The notes: generated from the sequence alone by a model not told the origin. DNA of 64,000 bases from Streptomyces sp. I6 (GCA_003725745.1 RHDP01000001.1:5931501-5995500); one strand, 5' to 3'; shown: positions 17,077 through 27,254, numbered from the stretch's first letter. Numbers and translations are program-made.

Positions 17077-17910
17077 ATGAAGATCCTGATCAGTGCCGAC
17101 ATGGAAGGTGCCACCGGTGTCACCTGGCCGGCCGACGTGCTGCCCGGCACTCCCCAGTGGGAGCGCTGCCGGTCCCTCTTCACCTCGGACGTGAACGCGG
17201 CGGTGCAGGGTTTCTTCGACGGTGGTGCCGACGAGGTGCTCATCAACGAGGCGCACTGGAGCATGCGCAATCTTCTGCTGGAGCGTCTGGACGACCGCGC
17301 CGAGATGCTGACGGGGCGGCACAAGTCGCTGTCCATGGTGGAGGGCGTGCAGCACGGGGACGTGGACGGCATCGCCTTCGTCGGCTACCACACGGGCGCC
17401 GGCGCCGAAGGCGTGCTCGCGCACACCTACCTGGCGAACTCGATCACAGGCGTCTGGCTGAACGGCGTCCGGGCGAGCGAGGGCCTGCTCAACGCCCGTG
17501 TCGTCGCCGAGTACGGGGTCCCGGTGATCCTCGTCACCGGTGACGACCTGACCTGCGACGACGCCCTGGGGTACGCGCCGGCGGCCCGCAGGGTCGCGGT
17601 CAAGGACCATGTCTCCCGGTACGCGGCGGTGTGCCGCACGCCCGCGCGCACGGCCGCCGACATCCGCGCCGCCGCCAAGGAGGCCACGGCTCTCGCGGTC
17701 CGTCACGAGCCGGTCAGCGTCGGACCGTTCACCGTGGAGCTGGAGTTCGACGCGGAGCACCTGGCCGCCGCGGCCACCGTCGTACCGGGTACCGCCCGTG
17801 GCGGCGAGCGCCGCACCGTCTACACCAGCGAGACGATGTATGAGGCCATTCGCACTTTCAAGGCCGTCACGACGATCGTCTCCGCCGCGGTGGAGGAGGA
17901 GTATGGCTGA
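17077..17910 (+). CDS. M55-family D-aminopeptidase (DppA type)
   Basis: DppA-type zinc D-aminopeptidases remove N-terminal D-alanine from peptides. This 277-residue protein keeps the metal ligands D8 and E10 (ISADMEG), H60 (NEAHW), H105 (GYHTGAG) and E135 (RASEG), plus H116, the usual nucleophile or base, in GVLAHTY. It is cytoplasmic. A leaderless start is indicated by the -10 box just upstream. Its stop overlaps the M20 peptidase start by 8 bases, and S9 and S66 peptidases follow, so the operon is built to degrade peptides, including D-amino-acid-containing ones such as wall-derived peptides. Confidence 0.9.
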   Translation: MKILISADMEGATGVTWPADVLPGTPQWERCRSLFTSDVNAAVQGFFDGGADEVLINEAHWSMRNLLLERLDDRAEMLTGRHKSLSMVEGVQHGDVDGIAFVGYHTGAGAEGVLAHTYLANSITGVWLNGVRASEGLLNARVVAEYGVPVILVTGDDLTCDDALGYAPAARRVAVKDHVSRYAAVCRTPARTAADIRAAAKEATALAVRHEPVSVGPFTVELEFDAEHLAAAATVVPGTARGGERRTVYTSETMYEAIRTFKAVTTIVSAAVEEEYG

Positions 17911-19321
17911 CGTGACCCGCCGCTCCGCCGAGACCGCCACGCCCGCCGCAGCATCCGACTCCCCGCACACGGACAGGTCCCACGACATGACAACGGCCGC
18001 CGCACCCGTCGACGACACCGCCCTCGACGAGGTGGTGACCTTCACCTCCGAGCTCATCCGCATCGACACCACCAACCGCGGAGGCGGCGACTGCCGGGAG
18101 CGCCCCGCCGCCGAGTACGCGGCCGAGCGTCTCGCCGCCGCCGGACTCGAGCCCGTGATGCTGGAGCGCACCCCGGGCCGCACCAACGTCGTCGCCAGGA
18201 TCGAGGGCACGGACCCCTCGGCCGACGCCCTGCTCGTCCACGGCCACCTCGACGTGGTCCCCGCCGAGCCCGGGGACTGGACCGTCCATCCGTTCTCCGG
18301 CGAGGTCCGTGACGGTGTCGTCTGGGGACGCGGCGCGGTCGACATGAAGAACATGGACGCGATGATCCTGGCCGTCGTCCGGGCCTGGCGCCGCGCGGGC
18401 GTCCGGCCGCGCCGGGACATCGTCATCGCCTACACGGCGGACGAGGAGGCCAGCGCGGAAGACGGAGCGGGCTTCCTCGCCGACCGGCACCCCGGCCTCT
18501 TCGAGGGCTGCACCGAAGGCATCAGCGAATCCGGGGCCTTCACCTTCCACGCCGGCCCCGGAATGGCGCTGTACCCGGTCGGCGCCGGTGAACGCGGCAC
18601 GGCCTGGCTGAAGCTCACCGCCCACGGCAGGGCCGGACACGGCTCCAAGGTCAACAGCTCCAACGCCGTCACCAGGCTGGCCGCCGCGGTCAGCAGGATC
18701 GGTGAGTACGAGTGGCCGGTCCGGCTCACCCCGACGGTGCGCGCCGCCCTGTCGGAGCTGGCGGCCCTCCAGGGCATCGCCGCGGACCTCGACGCGCCCG
18801 ACTTCGACGCGGACGCCCTGATGGCCAAGCTCGGCCCCGCCGCAAAGCTCGTCGAACCGGTCGTCCGCAACAGCAGCAACCCGACGATGCTGGACGCCGG
18901 ATACAAGGTCAATGTGATCCCCGGTCATGCCGCTGCCTTCGTCGACGGGCGGATGGTGCCCGGCGGCGAGGAGGAGTTCCGGGAGACCCTCGACCGCCTC
19001 ACCGGACCCGACGTCGACTGGGAGTTCCACCACCGGGAGGTCGCCCTGGAGGCCCCCGTAGACTCCCCGACCTTCGCCAGGCTGCGCGCGGCGATCGAGC
19101 GATTCGACCCCGAGGGGCACGTCGTCCCGTTCTGCATGTCGGGCGGCACCGACGCCAAGCAGTTCTCGCGCCTCGGCATCACCGGGTACGGCTTCTCACC
19201 GCTGAAGCTGCCGGAGGGATACGACTACGCGGCCATGTTCCACGGTGTCGACGAGCGCGTCCCCGTCGAAGCACTGCACTTCGGCGTCCGCGTCCTCGAC
19301 CACTACCTGAAGTCCGCATAG
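17903..19321 (+). CDS. M20-family metallopeptidase
   Basis: The 472-residue enzyme has the M20 zinc-site motifs: HGHLDVVP (His 113, catalytic Asp 115), WGRGAVDMKN (bridging Asp), TADEEAS (catalytic and ligand Glu pair), and the C-terminal HGVDERVP histidine. The dimerisation/lid domain carries GRAGHGSKVNSSNA. It should hydrolyse C-terminal residues of small peptides or N-acyl amino acids. The ATG at 17903 overlaps the M55 gene (ATGGCTGA) and is preceded by GGAGGAGGAG; a second Met at residue 29 is an alternative. It is translationally coupled to its neighbours, with the S9 gene 11 bp downstream. Confidence 0.92.
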   Translation: MADVTRRSAETATPAAASDSPHTDRSHDMTTAAAPVDDTALDEVVTFTSELIRIDTTNRGGGDCRERPAAEYAAERLAAAGLEPVMLERTPGRTNVVARIEGTDPSADALLVHGHLDVVPAEPGDWTVHPFSGEVRDGVVWGRGAVDMKNMDAMILAVVRAWRRAGVRPRRDIVIAYTADEEASAEDGAGFLADRHPGLFEGCTEGISESGAFTFHAGPGMALYPVGAGERGTAWLKLTAHGRAGHGSKVNSSNAVTRLAAAVSRIGEYEWPVRLTPTVRAALSELAALQGIAADLDAPDFDADALMAKLGPAAKLVEPVVRNSSNPTMLDAGYKVNVIPGHAAAFVDGRMVPGGEEEFRETLDRLTGPDVDWEFHHREVALEAPVDSPTFARLRAAIERFDPEGHVVPFCMSGGTDAKQFSRLGITGYGFSPLKLPEGYDYAAMFHGVDERVPVEALHFGVRVLDHYLKSA

Positions 19322-19332
19322 GGGGAGTTGGC

Positions 19333-21329
19333 ATGGTACCCATGGGGGCCTACGGCACCTGGCCGTCGCCGATCGACGCCGCGCTGGCGGCCTCGCACGA
19401 CGGCCGACCCGAATTCGTCGGCATCGTCGGGGACGAGGTGTGGTGGACCGCGCCGCGCCCCACGGAGGGTGGGCGCAGAGAGCTGGTGCGCCGGAGAGCC
19501 GGCGGAGCCGAGGAGTCCGTCCTGCCCGCTCCGTGGAACGTGCGCAGCCGGGTCATCGAGTACGGAGGCCGGCCGTGGGCTGCCGCGGCCCGCCCCGGGG
19601 CGGTCCACTCGCCGTCTTCGTCCACCATCCCGACCAGCGGCTGTACGTGTTCGAGCCGGACGGCGCCGGCGAGCCGCGACCGCTGACGCCGGTTTCCGGG
19701 GTCGGTGGCGGACTGCGCTGGGCCGACCCGGTGCTCCATGTGGGCCGGGGGAGGTCTGGTGTGTGCTGGAGGAGTTCACCGGCGAGGCGCCCACCGATGT
19801 TCGGCGTGTCGTCGCGGCGGTCCCGCTGGACGGCTCGGCGGCCGATGACCGCTCCGCCGTACGGGAACTCACCGGCGACCGGAACCGGTTCGTCACCGGC
19901 CCCCGGCTGTCGCCCGACGGGCGCCATGCCGCCTGGATCGCCTGGGACCATCCGCGGATGCCCTGGGACGGCACCGAAGTCATGGTGGGCGAGGTCTCCG
20001 GCACCGGACCGTTCACCGCGGTGCGTTCCGTCGCCGGAGGCCCCGAGGAGTCGGTCGCCCAGGTCGAATGGGCCCCGGACGGTTCACTGCTCCTCGTCTC
20101 CGATCCCGGCAACTGGTGGGAGCTGCGCCGTATCCGGCCGGACGCCCTCGAAGGGGCGAGCCGCCCGTGACCGGGCTGTGCGAGGGCCGGAACGAGGAGT
20201 TCGGCGGCCCGCTGTGGAAGATCGGGCTTCAGTGGTTCCAATCGCTCGACAGCGGACTGGTCGCGGTCGTCCACGGCAGGGGTCCACGGCCCTCGGCATA
20301 CTCGACCCGGAGACGGGCGAACTGGTCGACGCGGCGGGCCCCTGGACGGAGTGGGCCCCGACGCTCGCGGCGCACGGCACCAGGGTCGTCGGCGTCGCGG
20401 CCAGCCCCCGCACCGGCTACGAGGTCGTGGAACTCGACACCCGTACGGGCCGGACCCGCGTCATCGGCGCTGCACATGTCGACGCCGTGGATCCCGCCTA
20501 CTACCCGGAGCCCCAGATCCGCACCTTCACCGGGCCCGACAACCGGGAGATCCACGCACACATCTACCCGCCGCACAACCCGGACCGGGTCGCCCCCGAC
20601 GACGAGCTGCCGCCCTTCGTGGTCTGGGCGCACGGCGGCCCGACCGGCCGCGCCCCTCTCGTACTCGACCTGGAGATCGCCTACTTCACCTCACGCGGCA
20701 TCGGCGTCGCCGAGGTGAACTACGGCGGCTCCACCGGCTACGGCCGTGAGTACCGCAACCGGTTGCGCGAGCAGTGGGGCGTCGTCGACGTCGAGGACTG
20801 CGCGGCGGTCGCCGAGGCCCTCGCCTTCGAGGGCACCGCCGACCCTGACCGTCTGGCCATCCGGGGCGGCAGCGCCGGCGGATGGACCGCCGCGGCCTCG
20901 CTCACCAGCACGGACGTGTACGCCTGCGGCACGATCATCTATCCCATCCTTGACCTGATGGGCTGGGTCACCGACGGGACCCACGACTTCGAGTCCCGGT
21001 ACCTGGAGTCGCTGGTCGGTCCGCTCGCCGAAGTCCCCGGCCGCTACCGGGATCGGTCGCCGATCGAGCACGTCGACCGGATCTCCGTGCCGTTCCTGCT
21101 GCTCCAGGGACTGGACGACCCGATCTGCCCGCCCGTCCAGAGCGAGCGGTTCCTCGCCCAGACGGCGGGACGGGGCATAGCACACGCGTACATCGCCTTC
21201 GAAGGAGAGAGCCATGGCTTCCGCCGTGCCGACACCATGATCCGCGCGCTGGAGGCCGAACTGTCGCTGTACGCACAGACCTTCGGCATTCCACGCACCG
21301 ACATCCCCAGGCTCGAACTGAAGAAGTGA
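19333..21329 (+). CDS. S9-family (prolyl oligopeptidase type) peptidase, four frame breaks as read
   Basis: Pieces in successive frames make one S9 peptidase. The N-terminal beta-propeller includes YGTWPSPIDAALAA, HHPDQRLYVFEPDGAGEPR and LSPDGRHAAWIAWDHPRMPW. The C-terminal hydrolase includes FVVWAHGGPTG, nucleophile GGSAGGW, acid DDPICPP and His in ESHGF. Each of the four frame changes is a one-base loss, in the runs 19593-19600, 19747-19751, 20153-20156 and 20279-20282. Such uniform lesions suggest assembly error, so the gene is probably intact, about 660 residues. Dipeptidyl or acylaminoacyl peptidase activity is expected. GGGGGAG precedes the ATG at 19333; its last bases overlap the S66 gene. 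Confidence 0.8.
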
Positions 21330-22291
21330 ACGGCATGCACCAGCACTCCGGCACGGCGGCCCCGGCCGCACTGACCCGCCCCCCGCGCCTCGTCCCCGGC
21401 GCCAGGGTCGCCGTCGTCGCGACGAGCGGTCCCGTCCCGGCCGAGACACTCGAATCGGGGCTGGACGTCCTGCGCGGATGGGACCTGGACCCGGTCGTCA
21501 TGCCTCATGTACTCGACGAGCACCCGGCCTTCGGGCATCTGGCGGGTACGGACGAGGCCCGCGCCAGGGACCTGGAGCGGGCGTGGTGCGACCCCGCCGT
21601 CTCGGCAGTGATCTGCGCCCGCGGCGGCTACGGCGCACAGCGCATGGTGGACCTCGTCGACTGGGCCGCGATACGCGCGGCCGGGCCGAAGGTGTTCGTC
21701 GGCTACAGCGATGTGACCGCGCTCCACGAGGCCTTCGCGGTCCGGACCGGGCAGTCCACCCTGCACGGCCCCATGCCGGCCACGAAGCCGTTCCTCAAGG
21801 ACACCGCCGCCCAGGAGTCCCTGCGCGCCACGCTGTTCGAGCCCGAGTCGGTGATGACCCTCGGACCGGGTGCGGGCGGCGGCGCGCTGGTCCCGGGGCG
21901 GGCGAGCGGCATCACCCTCGGCGGCTGCGTCAGCCTGCTCGCGGCCGATCTGGGCACCCCGCACGCACGGCCCTCGGCACGCGGCGGACTCCTGCTGATC
22001 GAGGACGTGGGGGAGGAGGCATACCGCCTGGACCGGATCCTCACCCAGTTGCTGCGCTCCGGGTGGCTGGACGGTGTGGCGGGCCTCGCCCTCGGCTCCT
22101 GGGAGGACTGCGGGCCCTACGAGGAGGTCCGGGCGCTGCTCCTGGACCGGCTCTGCGGACTCGGAGTACCGATCACCGAGGAGCTGGGCTTCGGGCATGG
22201 TCCCGGCTGCCTCACCGTGCCGCTCGGGCTTCCGGCGGTGCTGGACGCCGACGCGGGGACGCTGGCGCTGAACGTCCCGGCCCTGAGCTGA
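21326..22291 (+). CDS. S66-family LD-carboxypeptidase
   Basis: The 321-residue serine peptidase carries the S66 landmarks: RVAVVATSGPVPAETLESG at the N-terminus, ARGGYGAQRMVDLVDW, nucleophile Ser in GYSDVT, Glu in IEDVGEEAYRLD and His in GFGHGPG, a Ser-His-Glu triad. S66 enzymes are cytoplasmic LD-carboxypeptidases that trim the terminal D-Ala from murein tetrapeptides, or MccF-type enzymes that detoxify peptide-nucleotide antibiotics. Wall-peptide salvage fits best beside a D-aminopeptidase and other peptidases. The GTG at 21326 overlaps the S9 stop as GTGA; an ATG at 21335 is an alternative. Confidence 0.88.
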   Translation: MNGMHQHSGTAAPAALTRPPRLVPGARVAVVATSGPVPAETLESGLDVLRGWDLDPVVMPHVLDEHPAFGHLAGTDEARARDLERAWCDPAVSAVICARGGYGAQRMVDLVDWAAIRAAGPKVFVGYSDVTALHEAFAVRTGQSTLHGPMPATKPFLKDTAAQESLRATLFEPESVMTLGPGAGGGALVPGRASGITLGGCVSLLAADLGTPHARPSARGGLLLIEDVGEEAYRLDRILTQLLRSGWLDGVAGLALGSWEDCGPYEEVRALLLDRLCGLGVPITEELGFGHGPGCLTVPLGLPAVLDADAGTLALNVPALS

Positions 22292-22457
22292 CGCCGGACG
22301 GCGGGCTCAGGGCCGACTCAGGGGCGGGGCCCGTCCGGTGCCGGGCGCCGCCCCCGGGAGCCGGGCGCGCGGACCGCTGCCGGCCCGGCGCACCGGCGGC
22401 GCGCCACGGCCGGCCCGGGGCCAGCCCCGGGCTGCGTCGCCGCGGGCGTCGTCACGG

Positions 22458-23570
22458 TCAGCCGAGTGCCGCGTAGCCCGGCCGGATCACCTCGTCGATG
22501 ATGCGACGGCGCTCCGGGAGCGGCAGGAACGCGGACTCGACGGCCGCGACGGTGAACCGCTCGAAGACCTCGGGCCCGTAGCCGAAGGCGTCGGCCATGT
22601 GCTGGAACTCGCGGCTCATGGTCGTACCGGAGACCAGTCGGTTGTCGGTGTTGAGCGTCACCCGGAAGCCCAGGCGGTGCAGCAGGTCGATCGGGTGTGA
22701 GGCGTAGTCCTTCGCCGCCCCGGTCTGCAGATTGGACGTCGGGCAGACCTCCAGCGCGATGCGGTTGTCGCGGACGTAGGCGGCGAGATGGCCGAGGGCG
22801 GCCGTGCCGTCGTCGTGGACCTGGATGTCGTCGGTGATCCGCACACCGTGGCCGATGCGCTCCGCACCGCAGACCTGGACCGCCTCGTGGACGGACTCCG
22901 CGCCGACCGCCTCACCGGCGTGGATGGTGAAGTGGCAGTTGTGCCGCTTCAGGTGCTGGAAGGCGGGCAGGTGGTCGGCCGGCGGGTTGCCGATCTCGCC
23001 GCCCGCTATGTCGAAGCCGGCGACACCGCGGTCCCGGTGCGCCACGGTCAGCTCGGCTATCTCCAGCGAGCGCCGGGTGTGCCGCATACCGGTGAGCAGG
23101 GCCCTGACGGTGATTCGGCCTCCCGCCCGGCGCTCGCCCTCGCGGAAACCCTCGTTGACGGCGTCCACGACCTCGTCGAGGTCCAGCCCGCGCTCCTGGT
23201 GCTGCTCGGGCGCGTAGCGCACCTCGGCGTATACGACGCCGTCCGCCGCCAGGTCCTCGGCGCACTCGGCCGCGATCCGGAAGAGGGCGTCGCGGGTCTG
23301 CATCACCGCGCAGGTGTGGGCGAAGGTCTCCAGGTAGCGTTCCAGCGAACCGGAGTCCGCCGCGTCACGGAACCACAGGGCGAGAGCGCCGGGGTCCTCG
23401 GTGGGGAGTTCGCCGTAGCCGCAGTCACGGGCCAGTTCGATGATCGTCGAGGGGCGCAGACCGCCGTCCAGATGGTCGTGGAGGACGGCCTTCGGCGCCC
23501 GGCGGATCCAGTTGGCGACGGTGCCGGGGGCGGTTGCCGACTCGGCGGCGGAGTTGTCAGACAAGTGCAT
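22458..23570 (-). CDS. add: Adenosine deaminase
   Basis: The 370-residue TIM-barrel enzyme deaminates adenosine or deoxyadenosine to inosine. Zinc ligands H31 and H33 lie in [10 protein letters not shown]; the catalytic Glu and third His region is HFTIHAGEA, then [17 protein letters not shown] and [10 protein letters not shown] supply the remaining metal and base residues. The length is typical. The ATG at 23570 is preceded by a -10 TACACT 8 nt upstream, implying a leaderless message. A perfect TTGTCAGACAA palindrome lies over codons 2-6. The neighbouring GntR gene is on the same strand upstream, which suggests direct control. Confidence 0.93.
   Translation of the reverse strand: MHLSDNSAAESATAPGTVANWIRRAPKAVLHDHLDGGLRPSTIIELARDCGYGELPTEDPGALALWFRDAADSGSLERYLETFAHTCAVMQTRDALFRIAAECAEDLAADGVVYAEVRYAPEQHQERGLDLDEVVDAVNEGFREGERRAGGRITVRALLTGMRHTRRSLEIAELTVAHRDRGVAGFDIAGGEIGNPPADHLPAFQHLKRHNCHFTIHAGEAVGAESVHEAVQVCGAERIGHGVRITDDIQVHDDGTAALGHLAAYVRDNRIALEVCPTSNLQTGAAKDYASHPIDLLHRLGFRVTLNTDNRLVSGTTMSREFQHMADAFGYGPEVFERFTVAAVESAFLPLPERRRIIDEVIRPGYAALG
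23554..23564. promoter_or_regulatory. TTGTCAGACAA palindrome at the adenosine deaminase start
   Basis: A perfect 11-bp palindrome (TTGTC-A-GACAA) overlaps codons 2-6 of add, where a bound repressor would block a leaderless transcript. It fits the GT...AC half-site pattern of GntR-family operators. A close copy (TGTCAGACA) is at 24812-24820 upstream of the gntR gene. Confidence 0.5.
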
Positions 23571-23578
23571 GCAGCGGG

Positions 23579-23584
23579 AGTGTA
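23579..23584 (-). promoter_or_regulatory. -10 box of add
   Basis: TACACT on the minus strand, 8 nt before the ATG at 23570, without a ribosome site. Confidence 0.45.
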
Positions 23585-23815
23585 CGCCACGCGGCGGCCC
23601 GGTGCCGCGGCGGCCGCCGCGCCCCGGTCGGGCTTCCGCCGGGCCCGGTCCGCTCCCGGTGCCGACCTGGCCGGGCTCCAGGCACCCAGGGCCCGGCCCG
23701 GCTCGGTCCCCGGCTCGGTCCCCGGACCGGCAGCGGCTCTGCTCGGTCCCGGCCCGGCTCGGTCCCGGCGGCCTCGGGGCTGGGGCCCCGCTCCCGGCGG
23801 CCGCTGCCGCCACCG

Positions 23816-24568
23816 TCAGTTCGACTGGAGGACGGGCAGGGCCGGGGCGCCCGTCGGGAGCATGTGCTTGGCGGCCAGCACCGGGACGCCGCCGGACCGC
23901 ACGACCTGGGTGACCAGGACCGCGGGGGTGTCGGCCGGGCGGTTCAGCTGGGCCCCGCGACGGCGCCCGAGCAGCGTCGCGGTGATGCCCGAGTGCGCCG
24001 TCAGCGGCACTCCGCGGGAGGCCCCGGTCAGCACCGCGAGCATCGACGTCCCGGTGTCGTCCCCCGCCTCCCGCAGAGCCTGCGCGAACGGCGGATGCGC
24101 CCGCTCCAGGACGTCGTCGGCCGCCGCCCACTCCTGGCTGAGGGCCGCCGCGGCGCCCTCGCCTGACAGCAGCGACTCCCAGAACCGCAGCTCGGCCCGG
24201 GCGGGGGCGAGCAGCTGCTGGGTGGTGAAGTCCGTCGGCTCCTCGACCGCCCTGAGCAGCGCCCGCACCCGCAGGGGCGAGGTACCGGCCGAGAGCTGTT
24301 CCTCCAGTGGGCGGACGTGCTCGAAGCCGCGGCGAGGAGGGCTGTCGTTGACGGTCCTGCCGACCCCGCGCCGCACGGTCAGCAGCCCGTCCTCCTGCAG
24401 CAGCAGCAGTGCCTCGCGCAGCGCGGGCCGGCTGACGCCCAGGTCGGCCGCCAGCCGCGGTTCGGACGGCAGGGTGCATCCCGGCGGATAGGTGCCGTCG
24501 TGGATGGCGTCCGCGATCCGCTCGTACAGGACGACGACCGGCCTCCGCTGCTGTCCGCTGACTGCCAC
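23816..24568 (-). CDS. GntR-family transcriptional regulator
   Basis: The 250-residue regulator has a GntR winged helix ([55 protein letters not shown]) and a C-terminal effector domain resembling the UTRA fold of the HutC/DasR group. The GTG at 24568 is preferred because GAGGAGG lies 4-5 nt before it; the frame is open to a GTG at 24586. Two TTGTCAGACAA-type palindromes, one upstream of this gene and one at the add start, suggest it controls itself and adenosine deaminase. A purine or nucleoside effector is an inference from that linkage. An AT-poor gap of 245 bp separates it from add. Confidence 0.85.
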   Translation of the reverse strand: MAVSGQQRRPVVVLYERIADAIHDGTYPPGCTLPSEPRLAADLGVSRPALREALLLLQEDGLLTVRRGVGRTVNDSPPRRGFEHVRPLEEQLSAGTSPLRVRALLRAVEEPTDFTTQQLLAPARAELRFWESLLSGEGAAAALSQEWAAADDVLERAHPPFAQALREAGDDTGTSMLAVLTGASRGVPLTAHSGITATLLGRRRGAQLNRPADTPAVLVTQVVRSGGVPVLAAKHMLPTGAPALPVLQSN

Positions 24569-24811
24569 GAACCCTCCTCGGTTCACTTGTCAGGCTGGAC
24601 GCCCGGCGCTCCTCCACCGCGCGGCCCCTGTGCGGGCTGCGGTGGCGGAGCGGCGCGCGCCAGGCCGGAACACCGCTTCACCGGCTCCGGACCGGCGCTT
24701 CGCCTGACACGGATGGCCGCGGCGCTCTCGCGTCCTGCCGCCCACCGTAGTTCACCCGCGGTGCAGTGTGAGGCTCCGCCCAGACGGCTTCCCTGCGAGA
24801 TGATCACTTCC

Positions 24812-24820
24812 TGTCAGACA
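24812..24820. promoter_or_regulatory. TGTCAGACA palindrome upstream of gntR
   Basis: A perfect 9-bp palindrome within CTGTCAGACAAGG, about 240 bp upstream of the regulator start and 205 bp before the acetyltransferase gene at 25026. It repeats the core of the site at 23554-23564. The rest of 24587-25025 shows no gene. Confidence 0.4.
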
Positions 24821-25013
24821 AGGACGCCCGAGAACCCCGTGGGGTTGCCATCGCGCCGATGAACGCGTGGATCCCGACGGCCGGCGTCCCCGGCAGGGGC
24901 CCCGCCGTGCTGCGGCCGCCTCCCCCGAACCTGCGCTGCCGGGGCATGGGCCATCGGCGGTCTGCGCGGTGCCACCCCTCCATGCGCCACATCGGACGAC
25001 CCGAGGCCGGCGT

Positions 25014-25019
25014 TAGCCT
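25014..25019 (+). promoter_or_regulatory. -10 box of a leaderless promoter
   Basis: TAGCCT lies 6 nt before the ATG at 25026 with no ribosome site between. Confidence 0.4.
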
Positions 25020-25025
25020 GGCGCC

Positions 25026-25712
25026 ATGCCCGAAGCACCGAGTCCCCCTCCCGTCCCAGGCGACCCCGCAGCCGCGTCCGGCACCGGGGCGAACGGCGGC
25101 CCGGGGGCGGGCTCCGGCGCCCTCATCGGCGCGATCGCAGTGGGGCCGAGGACCTTCATCCGCCACTACCGCCTCGACGACGCCGCTCAGTACACGGCGC
25201 TCGCCCGCGAGAGCACCCGGCTGCACCGGCCCTGGCTCTTCCCGCCCCGTACCGGCGCCGAGTACACCGCCTACGCCCGCAGACTCCTCGAGGACCCCAC
25301 CAGGACCGGATATCTCGTCTGCGGCCGTGCGGACGGGCGGATCGCCGGATTCATCAACATCAACAACATGGTCCAGGGAGCCTTCCTCAGCGGAGCACTC
25401 GGCTACGGGGTGTTCGCCCACGCCGCCGGTCGCGGACTGATGGCGGAGGGGCTCGGACTCGTCGTCCGCCATGCCTTCGGGCCGCTGGGGCTGCACCGGC
25501 TCGAAGCCAACATCCAGCCCGGCAACGAGTCCTCCCTCGCCCTCGTGCGACGGCTCGGCTTCCGGCTGGAGGGCTTCTCCCCGGACTTCCTCTTCATCGA
25601 CGGTGCCTGGCGCGACCATGAGCGCTGGGCCATCACCGCGGAGATGGAACTCCGCGCACCGCAGCCGCAGCCGCAGCCGCAGCCGGAACCCGGTGCCGCC
25701 GGGCCGGACTGA
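25026..25712 (+). CDS. RimJ/RimL-type GNAT acetyltransferase
   Basis: After an Ala/Pro/Gly-rich N-terminus of about 40 residues, the 228-residue protein has a RimJ/RimL-type acetyltransferase domain: FIRHYRLDDAAQYTALARES, GYGVFAHAAGRGLMAEGLGL with the acetyl-CoA loop, and LGLHRLEANIQPGNESSLAL followed by VRRLGFRLEGF. The family acetylates N-terminal amino groups of ribosomal proteins or small amines; the target is unknown. The C-terminus ends in four Pro-Gln dipeptides encoded by CAGCCG repeats (about 25663-25682), a likely slippage site. It is transcribed alone, from a leaderless promoter. Confidence 0.85.
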   Translation: MPEAPSPPPVPGDPAAASGTGANGGPGAGSGALIGAIAVGPRTFIRHYRLDDAAQYTALARESTRLHRPWLFPPRTGAEYTAYARRLLEDPTRTGYLVCGRADGRIAGFININNMVQGAFLSGALGYGVFAHAAGRGLMAEGLGLVVRHAFGPLGLHRLEANIQPGNESSLALVRRLGFRLEGFSPDFLFIDGAWRDHERWAITAEMELRAPQPQPQPQPEPGAAGPD

Positions 25713-25984
25713 CCCCCGGAAACCGCCTGGACCGTCCGCCCGGTGACACGTCTCCGTCGGCCCCGCCGGGCAGGCGCCTTCCGGCGGAAGGCCGGACCAG
25801 AGCGCGACCGCACGGACCAGCCCCGAAGCGGCCGCGAGCCCACCGCAGGGCCGCCGCCTCGGAGCCCAGGCCGTGGCAGGGACACCGGCCGGACGCCGGC
25901 CGGGGCCTCGGTGTGGCGGGCGGCGCACCGATGAACCCCATTGCCCGTGCACCGTGGTGACGCGGACTCAGGGCTGAGAGGGCC

Positions 25985-26629
25985 TCAGACCGCCACCACA
26001 GGACCCACGAAGTTTTGCGGCGAGCCCCCCGGCACCTGCTCGGCGACGGGTCCCCAGCGCCAGCGTATGTTCGCGGATGCGGTGTTGTTGGGCGGGGTCA
26101 CGATCGCGGTCACCGGTTCGATCACTCCGCCCTCGCCCGACTGCCCCTGCCGGAACGTGAGGGTGAAGCGGGCGCTCGCCCCGGGCTCGAGGGTGACGGC
26201 CGAGTGCGACACCGACCGCTGGTCCACGAGGTTCTCCGTCGAGGCACCCCGGGCGAGTGTCACCTTCGGGAACCCGTCCAGCAGGCATGCGCCGCTCCCC
26301 GCGTTCCGGAGGTCGACGACCGCGGTCCGGCTGCTGCCCGGCTCCGCCCCGCCGGACACGGCCGTGCCCCCGGGAGCCCAGGAGAGCGCCAGGTCCGAGG
26401 TCAGACATGGCGGGGGCGGCGCAGCCGCCGCGGGTGCTGCGGGCACCAACGGCGCGGCGAGGGCCGCCACGGCCAGGGCGCCCAGGACCCGCGCGCGGGT
26501 CCTGGGCGCGGCACGGGCGGGGACGTCCGTACGGGCACGCGGCGCGCGGACACCTGCGGCGGCGGTATCAGAGACGTGACGGCCCCGTGCTGCGTGGTTG
26601 CCCGTGCGGGTGCGTATCGGCCATGACAT
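25985..26629 (-). CDS. Secreted DUF4232-domain protein
   Basis: The 214-residue precursor has an unusually long basic N-terminus (about 40 residues with Arg-rich stretches) before the hydrophobic core RVLGALAVAALAAPLVPA and a probable cleavage at PAAAA-PPPP. The exported part matches DUF4232: LSWAPGGTAVSGGAEPGSS, VVDLRNAGSGACLLDGFPKV and ASARFTLTFRQGQSG, an all-beta Ig-like domain with two cysteines likely to be disulfide-bonded. Function is unknown. GGAGG 7 nt before the ATG at 26629 fixes the start, although the frame extends to 26776. An AT-richer patch at 26838-26895 may hold its promoter; otherwise 26630-27254 shows no gene. Confidence 0.78.
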   Translation of the reverse strand: MSWPIRTRTGNHAARGRHVSDTAAAGVRAPRARTDVPARAAPRTRARVLGALAVAALAAPLVPAAPAAAAPPPPCLTSDLALSWAPGGTAVSGGAEPGSSRTAVVDLRNAGSGACLLDGFPKVTLARGASTENLVDQRSVSHSAVTLEPGASARFTLTFRQGQSGEGGVIEPVTAIVTPPNNTASANIRWRWGPVAEQVPGGSPQNFVGPVVAV

Positions 26630-27254
26630 GCGGTACCTCCGTGTTCGGCTGCTGGGACTCCGCTCGCGGCGCGCCGCGGGGCGGCTGCCCGGGTGGCACG
26701 GCACCGGGCCGCGTGACTCACACCGGGCCTGGCCGCGGGAGTGCGGCCAGGCGGGCACGGCGCCCGGGTGCGGCACCCGGGCACCCGGCTCGCGCCGGGC
26801 CGCCCGGAGGATGTGGGCGCAGCGCGGATGCTTGCGAGCACAATCGAATTCACCCTAAACCAGCCATTAGAGTGATGCATCCGGGCGAATCTGCTCATGT
26901 CGTCCGTGTGTCGCGCCGACCGGCCTCCCGCCCGCCGTGACGCCGGCCCCGCGCCCGCCTGCCCCGGCCGCGCCCGCCCGCCGCCGAGGCAACCCCGTTC
27001 ACTGCTCCGGCCGTTGCCCCGTGCCCGGTGGTGCCGTCCCGGTTCGGCCCCGCCGTCCTGAACCCCCGACCGGGCCTGCGGCGGCACGGCGGCAGCGCCG
27101 GTGAGGCACGCGGTCGAGTGCCTTGCGGGCGCCCGGCACCGGGCCGCCGCCTGCTCGCTGCTGCGTGAGCGGGCGCGGTTCAGGCCGCCGGAGGCCCGGC
27201 TGCGGCACGCGGGGGCGACGCGTGCATCCCGGTCCGTCGAACTCCGACCGGCCC

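Noticed and set aside
21326..22291. S66 enzyme as microcin/antibiotic self-immunity
   Set aside because: No peptide-antibiotic biosynthesis gene is nearby; its place in a peptidase operon favours peptide salvage.
22458..24617. A single 719-codon frame joining GntR and adenosine deaminase
   Set aside because: The frame is open across both genes, but the GntR domains lie in a different frame and add has its own leaderless promoter and start.
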